DNA of 5,074 nucleotides from Planctomycetota bacterium (lineage in GTDB: Bacteria > Planctomycetota > Planctomycetia > Pirellulales > Pirellulaceae): contig JAEZAS010000087.1 of NCBI GenBank assembly GCA_023430365.1, forward strand, positions 1 to 5,074, in the 5' to 3' direction. A program made the position numbers and the translations under genes. Of the stretch, positions 1-5,074 are shown in pieces. Numbering within the stretch: position 1 is the first letter of the stretch; every line of letters begins with the position of its first letter. The notes under the pieces are model-generated. The model was given only the letters and a program-made list of their open reading frames with translations, was not told the origin of the DNA and made no database searches.

Positions 1-1799
1 TCTATCAGTACACCGGCTGGTTTTTTAGCTGGCCGATGGTGGTGTTCAACCTGCTGATCGGCCTGGCTGCGCTGTCGCTGGTGCTGGTCGAGTTCGACGT
101 CTTCTCGCAGAAGCTGCCCGCCTTCCACGAATTCTTCGGTCCAAAGAACTGGTTCTACCTCGGCATCACGATGGCCGTGGTGAAGGTCCTGCACGAGTTC
201 GGCCACGGCCTGTCGTGCAAACACTTTGGCGGCGAATGTCACGAGCTCGGTTTCATGATGCTCGTGTTCACTCCTGCGCTCTACTGCAACGTGTCCGACA
301 GCTGGATGCTGCCCAACAAGTGGCATCGGGCGGCGATCGGCGCGGCGGGGATGTACGTCGAGTTGTTCCTGGCCTCGATCGCCACGTTCATCTGGTGGTT
401 CAGCGAGCCGGGGCTGCTCAACCATATTGCGCTGAGCGTGATGTTTATCTGCTCGGTCAGCACCGTCATCTTCAACGGCAACCCGCTGTTGCGGTTCGAC
501 GGCTACTACATCCTGATGGACATCCTCGAGATCCCCAACCTGCGGCAGAAGTCGAGCGAAGTGCTGAAGCGCTGGCTCATGCAGCTCTGCCTGGGGATCG
601 AGCAGCCGGAGAACCCGTTCCTGCCGCAGGGCAATCGCTGGTTGTTCGGCTTGTACACGATTGCGGCGGTGGCTTACCGCTGGGTCGTGGTGTTTTCGAT
701 TCTGTTCTTCCTCAACAAAGTGTTCGAGCCCTACGGTCTGAAGATCATCGGCCAGTTGATCGCCCTCTCGGGTTTCGTGGGCCTGGTCGTGCAGCCGGTC
801 GTGGGCATGGTGAAGTTTTTCTATACCCCTGGAAGGATGAGCAAAGTGAAGAAGCCCCGCCTGATCGCGACGGTCGCGGTGCTTGCGACCACGCTCGCCG
901 TCATTCTGTTCCTGCCGCTGCCCTACTCGGTGAAGTGCGTGTTCGAGGTCCAGCCGCACGACGCCGAGCAGGTGTATGCGGCCGTCCCCGGCCTGCTCGA
1001 AGCCACCTATGTGAAGCCGGGCGAGCGGGTCGAGCAGGGGCAGAAGCTCGTGAAGCTGCGCAATCCCGATCTGCAACTCGAGCTGATCTCCCTGGAAGGG
1101 CGCGTCAGCGAAGCCGAAGCGTCGCTCGAGAGCCTCAAGACCCAAAGCATCTCCGATCCGCAGGCCGTCAACCAGATCGAGATCGCCGAGGAGGTGCTGA
1201 AGGCGGCCCGGAAGCAGTACGAAGACAAGAAAAACGAAGTCGATCGCCTGACCGTCACCGCGCCGATCGCCGGCACCGTGATTCCGCCGCCGCGCCGCAA
1301 CGACACGCAATCGACGGCCGAAGGCCGGCTGCCAACGTGGAACGGTTCGCCATTCGACGCCAAAAACATCGGCGCCGCGCTCACGCCGACCGACCTGATT
1401 TGCCAGATCGGCAATCCTCAGGATCTGGAAGCGGTTATGATCGTCGAGCAGGCGTACATCGATCTGGTGCGAGACGGGAACCCCGTGCGGGTGCTGCTCG
1501 AATCGGAAACCGGCACCGCCTACGACTCGGAAGTGACCGAGATCGCCAGTTCCGCCGTGAAAGCGGTCCCGGCCAGCATGAGCAGCCAGGCCGGCGGCCG
1601 GCTGGAAACCGTCACCGATCCGACGACCGGCACGATGCGGCCGCTGAACACGTCGTACCAGGTCCGCGCTCCGCTGGCCGACAAGTTGGGCGAGGCCCAG
1701 GTCGGCATGCAGGGGCAGGCCCGGATCTATACCGGCTGGCAACCGCTGGGACGACGGATTTATCGTTACGTCACGAAAACCTTCCACTTCGACCTGTAA
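1..1799 (+). CDS. M50 (site-2-protease-like) membrane metallopeptidase fused to HlyD-type adaptor, 5'-partial
   Basis: The reading frame is open from the window edge (first full codon at position 3) to TAA at 1797-1799, so the true start lies upstream; the Met at 36 is only the first internal ATG. Residue numbers here count from that Met. The first ~265 residues are a multi-pass membrane domain with the zinc motif HEFGH (H53, E54, H57; bases 192-206) and a distal N-x-NPLLRFDGYY segment whose D155 is the likely third zinc ligand, as in M50/SpoIVFB-like peptidases. A hydrophobic segment at ~276-295 leads into an HlyD/membrane-fusion-like part: a split biotinyl-lipoyl-like domain (~302-345 and ~405-425, with VTAPIAGTVIPPP) separated by a charged, probably coiled-coil stretch (~350-403), then a beta-rich region to the end. 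This matches proteins annotated 'putative peptide zinc metalloprotease' (COG1994 plus COG0845 type). Intramembrane proteolysis or export coupling in the inner membrane is inferred; the substrate is unknown. The missing N-terminus may carry a small PqqD-like domain, but that is not visible. Confidence 0.88.
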   Translation, partial: YQYTGWFFSWPMVVFNLLIGLAALSLVLVEFDVFSQKLPAFHEFFGPKNWFYLGITMAVVKVLHEFGHGLSCKHFGGECHELGFMMLVFTPALYCNVSDSWMLPNKWHRAAIGAAGMYVELFLASIATFIWWFSEPGLLNHIALSVMFICSVSTVIFNGNPLLRFDGYYILMDILEIPNLRQKSSEVLKRWLMQLCLGIEQPENPFLPQGNRWLFGLYTIAAVAYRWVVVFSILFFLNKVFEPYGLKIIGQLIALSGFVGLVVQPVVGMVKFFYTPGRMSKVKKPRLIATVAVLATTLAVILFLPLPYSVKCVFEVQPHDAEQVYAAVPGLLEATYVKPGERVEQGQKLVKLRNPDLQLELISLEGRVSEAEASLESLKTQSISDPQAVNQIEIAEEVLKAARKQYEDKKNEVDRLTVTAPIAGTVIPPPRRNDTQSTAEGRLPTWNGSPFDAKNIGAALTPTDLICQIGNPQDLEAVMIVEQAYIDLVRDGNPVRVLLESETGTAYDSEVTEIASSAVKAVPASMSSQAGGRLETVTDPTTGTMRPLNTSYQVRAPLADKLGEAQVGMQGQARIYTGWQPLGRRIYRYVTKTFHFDL

Positions 1800-1821
1800 A
1801 AAAGTCGCTCAAACGAGCCGG

Positions 1822-1838
1822 CCTTCGATTGTCGAAGG
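1822..1838. repeat. Short hairpin just after the M50/HlyD stop codon
   Basis: CCTTCGA (1822-1828) and TCGAAGG (1832-1838) pair perfectly over 7 bp around a TTG loop, 23 bases after the stop codon. A G-rich run follows instead of a T tract, so it is not a canonical intrinsic terminator. It could protect the mRNA 3' end or be a fragment of a dispersed repeat. Confidence 0.4.
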
Positions 1839-1907
1839 GGAGGGGGTTTGATAGGTGTAGAGTTACTTATCTCGCAAGTGAATCCCAAACCGCGACAGGA
1901 CGCACTT

Positions 1908-2100
1908 CCTCTCCCTTCGGGAGAGGGCTGGGGTGAGGGAGGACAGCGACAGGAACCGTTCCTGCGTGTCAGGTTGCCAGCAAGCGAGAAGCTGCTACAA
2001 GCAACCTGGTGCGTGAAACGACGAGCGTCTGAGGGCGAGGAGGCGTAGCGATTTCAAGCTGCACACCTCCCTCACCCTAACCCTCTCCCAGTGGGAGTGG
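1908..2100. repeat. 193-bp element with 35-bp imperfect terminal inverted repeats (REPIN/MITE-like)
   Basis: The outer arms at 1908-1942 and 2066-2100 are inverted copies that match at 29 of 35 positions by direct comparison. Three of the six mismatches fall in the loop of the arm's own hairpin. The left arm forms CCTCTCCC/GGGAGAGG (8 bp, loop TTC, 1908-1926); the right arm forms CTCCC/GGGAG (2085-2097). The 123-bp interior folds as well: AGGAA/TTCCT (1951-1963) and a long stem closed by CAGGTTGC (1970-1977) and GCAACCTG (2001-2008). There is no credible ORF and no transposase. CCCTCACCC...CCCTCTCCC-type sequences recur between genes in many GC-rich bacteria. Two inverted palindromic units resemble a REPIN or a small non-autonomous element, but the mobilising enzyme is unknown. 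Confidence 0.6.
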
Positions 2101-2112
2101 GGACGTGAGCGA

Positions 2113-2124
2113 TACCGATCGGTA
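2113..2124. promoter_or_regulatory. 12-bp perfect palindrome upstream of the DUF3467 gene (possible operator)
   Basis: TACCGATCGGTA is a perfect dyad located 60 bp before the DUF3467 start codon and outside the repeat element. Its position would suit a regulator-binding site, but no promoter boxes can be recognised and a 12-bp palindrome can arise by chance. Confidence 0.2.
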
Positions 2125-2184
2125 GATCAATACAAGTTCGATTCCAGTTTCAACTCGCCGCAGCGAGCGGCCCAGTGGAGAAGC

Positions 2185-2538
2185 ATGATGGCTGACACAG
2201 AACACACCCCCGGCGAAGAGCAGAAGGCCCAGCAGCCGCAGATGATGCAGGTCGACGTCGACGACTCGCACGCCACGGCCACCTACTCGAACTTCTGCCG
2301 CGTCACCGGCTCGCCGGAAGAGCTGATCGTCGATTTCGGTCTGAATCCCCAGCCGGTCGGTGTGCCGAAGGCCCCGATCGCCGTCACCCAGCGGGTGGTG
2401 ATGAACTACTACACCGCCAAGCGCCTGCTCCACGCCCTGAGCCTGAGCGTGCAGCGTCACGAGTCGGTGTTCGGCGTGCTGGAGACCGACATCCAGAAGC
2501 GGCTGAAGCCGGGCCTGCAGCAGGGACAGCAGCGGTAG
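2185..2538 (+). CDS. DUF3467 domain protein
   Basis: A 117-residue soluble acidic protein with no signal peptide or membrane segment, recognised as DUF3467 (PF11950) by its two conserved blocks. The first is at ~34-55 (YSNFCRV..SPEELIVDFG); the second is at ~69-97 (RVVMNYYTAKRLLHAL, then a short helix ending in VFG). The N-terminal ~30 residues (E/Q-rich) and the C-terminal ~15 (Q-rich) are low complexity. The molecular function of the family is not known to me; its members are small cytoplasmic proteins common in planctomycetes and other bacteria. Two start codons are adjacent. GGAG at 2177-2180 lies 4 nt before ATG 2185 and 7 nt before ATG 2188, so the second ATG (MADTEH...) is the better-spaced start. 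The gene follows the M50/HlyD gene on the same strand after 385 bp. Confidence 0.85.
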   Translation: MMADTEHTPGEEQKAQQPQMMQVDVDDSHATATYSNFCRVTGSPEELIVDFGLNPQPVGVPKAPIAVTQRVVMNYYTAKRLLHALSLSVQRHESVFGVLETDIQKRLKPGLQQGQQR

Positions 2539-2555
2539 GAAGAAGTAGACCGTAA

Positions 2556-2590
2556 ACAGTTCACAGTAGACAGTTTTCAGCTGTCAGTCT
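2556..2590. repeat. Heptamer tandem array, [A/T]CAGTNN type, five units
   Basis: Five consecutive 7-base units can be read: ACAGTTC, ACAGTAG, ACAGTTT, TCAGCTG, TCAGTCT. The array starts 17 bases after the DUF3467 stop codon. The same unit recurs right after the FAD gene (4733-4774). It resembles the degenerate heptameric short tandem repeats known from intergenic regions of some bacteria; no function can be assigned. Confidence 0.6.
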
Positions 2591-2602
2591 TTCAATTCTC
2601 TC

Positions 2603-2649
2603 GTTCCCACGCTCGGCGTGGGAACGCACGCTTCGACGCTCTGCGTCGA
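2603..2649. repeat. Double-hairpin intergenic repeat (GTTCCCACGC type)
   Basis: Two perfect hairpins lie side by side. GTTCCCACGC/GCGTGGGAAC has 10-bp arms and a TCG loop (2603-2625). TCGACGC/GCGTCGA has 7-bp arms and a TCT loop (2633-2649). Both have a CGC(T)-loop-GCG top, so they look like related units. Sequences of the form CTCGTTCCCACGCTC...GCGTGGGAACGCA are a familiar dispersed intergenic repeat in several bacterial groups. The lack of a T tract argues against a terminator role for this pair. Confidence 0.6.
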
Positions 2650-2668
2650 GTGCCATGAGCCAACAACG

Positions 2669-2704
2669 GGCCGCCGGTCACCCACGTGATCGGCGGCCTT
2701 TTTT
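2669..2704 (+). terminator. Strong intrinsic terminator downstream of the DUF3467 gene
   Basis: GGCCGCCG (2669-2676) pairs with CGGCGGCC (2691-2698). The stem continues through a G-U wobble (2677/2690) and TCAC/GTGA to a CCAC tetraloop, giving 13 pairs in the RNA, followed directly by six T residues (2699-2704). Outer CAACAA (2661-2666) and TTGTTG (2703-2708) could extend the base of the stem. It lies 130 bases after the DUF3467 stop and should end + strand transcription ahead of the FAD gene. Confidence 0.85.
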
Positions 2705-2757
2705 GTTGCGCCCGGCGCCTCTGCGTGAGACAGCGGGAGCGTGGGTGATCAAGGCGT

Positions 2758-2844
2758 CTTAGCCGGCGGATAACATCCGCCGGAGATTCCTCGTAGGGAC
2801 GGTCCACGCGAGGAATCTCCGGAAGTTGTTAACTTCCGGCTAAG
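2758..2844 (+). repeat. Cloverleaf palindromic element, copy 1 (87 nt)
   Basis: The element is a four-way junction with no unpaired bases between its arms. The closing stem is CTTAG/CTAAG (2758-2762/2840-2844). Hairpin 1 is CCGGCGGAT/ATCCGCCGG, loop AAC (2763-2783). Hairpin 2 is AGATTCCTCG/CGAGGAATCT with a 15-nt loop holding a minor GGA/TCC (2784-2818). Hairpin 3 is CCGGAAGTT/AACTTCCGG, loop GTT (2819-2839). The CCGG at each end gives an alternative 9-bp closing stem (CTTAGCCGG/CCGGCTAAG). It ends 46 bases before the FAD gene's first ATG, so it may lie in the 5' UTR or over the promoter. A second copy in reverse orientation is at 4925-5011. It is not a tRNA. Confidence 0.8.
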
Positions 2845-2890
2845 GGTGCTCGCGCTTGCTTGCCTGGTTCTGCAGGAGTAACCTCGCAGC

Positions 2891-4732
2891 ATGATGGCTA
2901 CTCGCTTACTACTCGCCGCGGTCCTTCTCGTCACCTGCTCCAAACTGAGTCCCGCCGAAGACGCCACGTGCAACGTGCTGGTCTACGGCGGCACGCCGGC
3001 GGGCATTGCGGCTGCGATTGCCGCCGCGGATGACGGCGAGTCGGTGTTGCTGGTCGAACCGACGGCTCGCATCGGCGGGCTGGTCACTTCCGGCCTGTCG
3101 CACACCGACTTCCATGCTCGCGAGGGGCTGACGGGCGCATTCCTCGACTTTGCCAACCGCGTCGAAAAATACTACGCGGACAAGTACGGCAGCGACTCGC
3201 CGCAGGTGCGCGACAGCTTCGGCGGGACGTTCGCCGAGCCGCACGTCAACCTGGCGATCTTTCAGGCGATGCTCGGAGAGCGGAAGAACCTCCGCGTCGT
3301 GACCGGCTCGCGCATTGAGCGCGTCGATGTCAGCCGCGAGTCGGGAAGCCCTACGATCCGCCAGGCGACGTTTGTCGGCGCGGACGGCAAGACCTGGCAG
3401 AGCTCCGCCGACGTCTTCATCGATGCGAGCTACGAAGGGGACCTGATGGCCAAGGCTGGGGTTCCGTTTCGCGTCGGCCGCGAAGGGCGGGCGGAGTACA
3501 ACGAGCCGCTGGCCCCGGAAAAAGCGGACGGCGAACTGCAGGCGTACAACTTCCGCTTCATCATGACACAGGACCCGCAGAACCGCGTCACGCCCAAGGC
3601 GCCGCCCGGTTATCGCCGGGAGGACTTTGTCGGCGTTCTCGACGTGTTGCAGAGTGGGCAGATCAAGACGGTGTTCGGCTATCCGAGCGGATGCATCTTC
3701 AAGGCTCAGACGCCGCCGCTGCCCAACGGCAAGTACGACATCAACGACGTATCCCGAGCGCCGGTCCGCCTGTCGCTGCCCGGAAAGAACCTCGGCTGGC
3801 CCGAAGGCACGCCGGCCGAGCGCGCGCGGATTTTTGCCGAGCATTTGCGCGACCAGGTCGGGTTGCTCTACTTCCTGCAAAACGACGACGCGGTGCCGCA
3901 GAAGTTTCGCGACGAAGCGCGCGAGTGGGGCTGGTGCAAAGACGAATTCGAAGACACGGACCACCTGCCGCCGCAACTCTATGTCCGCGAGGCGCGGCGG
4001 ATGGTCGGCCAGCACGTGTTCACCCAGCTCGACTGTCAGCCGGAAGGGGACGACGCCCGCGCGAGGCTGCACCGCGATGCGATCGCCATGGGAGAGTATG
4101 GCAACAATTGCCACGGCACCAGCCACGAGGGAGGCCGCTTTGACGGCAAGCACACGGGCGAGTTCTACAATCCGGTGCCTCCTTACCAGATCCCTTATGG
4201 AACGCTCGTTCCGAAAGAGATGACCAACCTGCTGGTTCCGGTGGCGGCCAGCTCAACCCACGTTGGCTTCTGCGCCCTGCGGCTGGAGCCGATTTGGATG
4301 TCGCTCGGCCAGGCGGCCGGCCATGCCGCGCACCTGGCCCGGGCCCAGGAAGTTTCGGTTCAAAAGGTACCCGTCGACAAGCTCCAGCAGCGTCTGCACG
4401 CGGCGGGTGCGGCGACGGTGTACGTGGGGGACGTCCCGCGAGACCACCCGCTGTTCGCCATCGTCCAAAGGATCGGCACCGCCGGCGGATTCCACGGCCT
4501 GGAGAAAAAGCCGGCCAAGGGACCACGTGGAAAGAAAATCCACGGCCAGTACTCCGAGGGCTACCCGCGTCACTCGGCCGGGCTCAGCGAGGTGCTGACC
4601 ACCGATCTCGCCGAGCGCTGGAACGAGATTGCGGAGGGGTTGGGAATCGATTCGAAGAAGCTGCCAGCTGCGGATGGGAAGGTGACGCGGGGGGATTGGC
4701 TGGGGGTAGCGCAGCGGCTTGCTAGGGAGTGA
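2891..4732 (+). CDS. Exported FAD-dependent oxidoreductase (FAD_oxidored family)
   Basis: A 613-residue protein with a probable Sec signal peptide: R5, hydrophobic core 6-14, and likely cleavage near SPA|ED (22/23). The Rossmann FAD-binding motif follows at once (VYGGTPAG, residues 31-38, then the ribose-binding acid E56 in LLVEP and GG at 62-63). A conserved C-terminal FAD segment (STHVGF..LRLEPIWMSLGQAAG, ~455-477) closes the nucleotide site. This pattern is typical of the FAD_oxidored family (PF12831), often exported and multi-copy in planctomycetes; substrates are mostly undefined, so none is assigned. Residues ~490-613 form a C-terminal tail rich in K, G and charged residues. An in-frame TAA at 2879-2881 rules out an upstream start; ATG 2891 or 2894 is used, with AGGAG at 2874-2878 at a rather long spacing of 12-15 nt. 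The gene is probably monocistronic, behind the terminator at 2669-2704, and is flanked by inverted copies of the cloverleaf repeat. Confidence 0.88.
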   Translation: MMATRLLLAAVLLVTCSKLSPAEDATCNVLVYGGTPAGIAAAIAAADDGESVLLVEPTARIGGLVTSGLSHTDFHAREGLTGAFLDFANRVEKYYADKYGSDSPQVRDSFGGTFAEPHVNLAIFQAMLGERKNLRVVTGSRIERVDVSRESGSPTIRQATFVGADGKTWQSSADVFIDASYEGDLMAKAGVPFRVGREGRAEYNEPLAPEKADGELQAYNFRFIMTQDPQNRVTPKAPPGYRREDFVGVLDVLQSGQIKTVFGYPSGCIFKAQTPPLPNGKYDINDVSRAPVRLSLPGKNLGWPEGTPAERARIFAEHLRDQVGLLYFLQNDDAVPQKFRDEAREWGWCKDEFEDTDHLPPQLYVREARRMVGQHVFTQLDCQPEGDDARARLHRDAIAMGEYGNNCHGTSHEGGRFDGKHTGEFYNPVPPYQIPYGTLVPKEMTNLLVPVAASSTHVGFCALRLEPIWMSLGQAAGHAAHLARAQEVSVQKVPVDKLQQRLHAAGAATVYVGDVPRDHPLFAIVQRIGTAGGFHGLEKKPAKGPRGKKIHGQYSEGYPRHSAGLSEVLTTDLAERWNEIAEGLGIDSKKLPAADGKVTRGDWLGVAQRLARE

Positions 4733-4774
4733 ACAGTAATCAGTTTTCAGTGGTCAGTTTTCAGTTCTCAGTTT
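4733..4774. repeat. Heptamer tandem array, [A/T]CAGTNN type, six units
   Basis: Six consecutive 7-base units start at the first base after the FAD gene's stop codon: ACAGTAA, TCAGTTT, TCAGTGG, TCAGTTT, TCAGTTC, TCAGTTT. The period is exactly 7 with an invariant CAGT core. It is the same family as the array at 2556-2590. The array gives a false coding appearance (a repeated FSV-like peptide) in one + frame. Confidence 0.75.
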
Positions 4775-4813
4775 TTGAGACAGTGGGGCTGGCGGCCTTG
4801 GTGATTTTGGCTT

Positions 4814-4848
4814 GGGTACTCAGTACTGGGTACTGGGTACTAGGTACT
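4814..4848. repeat. Heptamer tandem array, GGGTACT type, five units
   Basis: The units are GGGTACT, CAGTACT, GGGTACT, GGGTACT and AGGTACT, with a strict 7-base period and an invariant GTACT core. Each GTAC is self-complementary. The sequence differs from the CAGT heptamers 39 bases upstream and is out of phase with them, though CAGTACT could be read as an intermediate unit. No function is assigned. Confidence 0.7.
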
Positions 4849-4924
4849 GGCCCGAAATCGACGCGGCGACCGACTCGATCCGTTTTCGTCCGGAAGCGGG
4901 GCCGTGTGGAGTCCTCGTGCGACT

Positions 4925-5011
4925 TGCAGCCGGAAGTTAACAACTTCCGGAGATTCCTTGCGTGGATGGTCCACTCGCAAACTCTCCGGCGGATGTGATC
5001 CGCCGGCTGTG
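4925..5011 (-). repeat. Cloverleaf palindromic element, copy 2 (87 nt, inverted)
   Basis: This is the reverse-oriented counterpart of the element at 2758-2844, matching its reverse complement at 71 of 87 positions by direct alignment. The arms in + strand order are CCGGAAGTT/AACTTCCGG, loop AAC (4930-4950); a central arm (4951-4985) with TTGCG/CGCAA, a nested TGGA/TCCA and AGA/TCT at its base; and CCGGCGGAT/ATCCGCCGG, loop GTG (4986-5006). The closing stem is CAG/CTG (4927-4929/5007-5009), extendable by G-U wobbles. The two outer hairpins are nearly invariant between copies (41 of 42 positions), while the central arm has diverged (25 of 35) yet still folds. Confidence 0.8.
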
Positions 5012-5054
5012 GTTGGTGGTGGATGCGGCGTGGTTGAGTCCTCGCGCGGGGCTA

Positions 5055-5069
5055 CGAGGCGGAGCCTCG
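5055..5069. repeat. Hairpin at the window edge, possible truncated intergenic repeat
   Basis: CGAGGC (5055-5060) and GCCTCG (5064-5069) pair perfectly around a GGA loop. It resembles other GAGGC...GCCTC intergenic palindromes, but the window ends 5 bases later, so the full unit cannot be judged. Confidence 0.35.
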
Positions 5070-5074
5070 GGGTG

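Noticed and set aside
1908..1926. Intrinsic terminator for the M50/HlyD gene
   Set aside because: The 8-bp hairpin is followed by a G-rich sequence with no T tract, and the same unit recurs inverted at 2066-2100, so it is better read as part of a repeat.
215..1936. 573-codon + strand ORF in another frame of the M50/HlyD gene
   Set aside because: It is an R/A/G-rich out-of-frame translation; the overlapping frame carries the zinc motif and the adaptor domains.
1848..2048. 66-codon + strand ORF in the gap after the M50/HlyD gene
   Set aside because: It reads through the left inverted repeat and the folded interior of the 193-bp element, and shows no recognisable protein features.
2077..2460. 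127-codon - strand ORF opposite the DUF3467 gene
   Set aside because: It is antisense to a conserved family and begins or ends inside an intergenic repeat.
2556..2590. CRISPR array
   Set aside because: The repeats are 7 bases long and contiguous with no spacers; the same holds for 4733-4774 and 4814-4848, and no cas gene is present.
2758..2844. tRNA, because of the cloverleaf shape
   Set aside because: Arm lengths, loop sizes (3-nt loops on two arms) and the absence of T-loop, D-loop and acceptor features do not fit a tRNA.
2891..2940. Lipoprotein signal peptide in the FAD enzyme (Cys at residue 16)
   Set aside because: The residues before the Cys (L-V-T) do not fit a lipobox well, since -1 is Thr; an SPA|ED signal peptidase I site is more plausible.
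2909..4153. 414-codon - strand ORF opposite the FAD gene
   Set aside because: It is a GC-rich antisense shadow of a clearly recognisable enzyme; its R/A/V-rich composition matches no family I know.
4729..4998. 89-codon + strand ORF after the FAD gene
   Set aside because: Its N-terminal half is the translation of the two heptamer arrays and its C-terminal part runs through the cloverleaf repeat; it overlaps the FAD stop codon and has no family resemblance.

Overview
The window looks like a piece of a GC-rich planctomycete chromosome (Planctomycetota, perhaps a Pirellulales-type genome). This rests on gene content: a membrane M50 metalloprotease fused to an HlyD-type adaptor, a small DUF3467 protein, and a Sec-exported FAD-dependent oxidoreductase of the FAD_oxidored family. 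It also fits the intergenic gaps, which are packed with palindromes and heptamer repeats. The assignment is by family recognition, without any database search.

Layout: (1) positions 1-1799, + strand, the 3' part of an M50 peptidase/HlyD fusion gene whose start lies before the window. (2) 1800-2184, a 385-bp gap with a small hairpin and a 193-bp repeat element bounded by 35-bp imperfect inverted repeats with a foldable interior. (3) 2185-2538, + strand, a DUF3467 protein. (4) 2539-2890, a gap holding, in order, a heptamer array, a double hairpin, a strong intrinsic terminator and an 87-nt four-way-junction (cloverleaf-like) repeat. (5) 2891-4732, + strand, the exported FAD oxidoreductase. (6) 4733-5074, a gap with two heptamer arrays of different sequence, a second cloverleaf element in the opposite orientation, and a short hairpin at the window edge. 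I see no convincing gene in any of the three gaps.

All three genes read on the + strand. The first two may be functionally related, because DUF3467 proteins and membrane export/adaptor genes can sit close together in planctomycetes, but the 385-bp repeat-filled gap argues against tight translational coupling. The terminator at 2669-2704 separates them from the FAD gene, which is probably its own transcription unit. I see no pathway linking the FAD enzyme to the other two.

The most striking signal is non-coding. Two copies of an 87-nt element, each a closing stem plus three abutting hairpins, lie in inverted orientation on either side of the FAD gene, and base pairing is kept in places where the sequence differs. 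No transposase, CRISPR array, tRNA or rRNA is visible.
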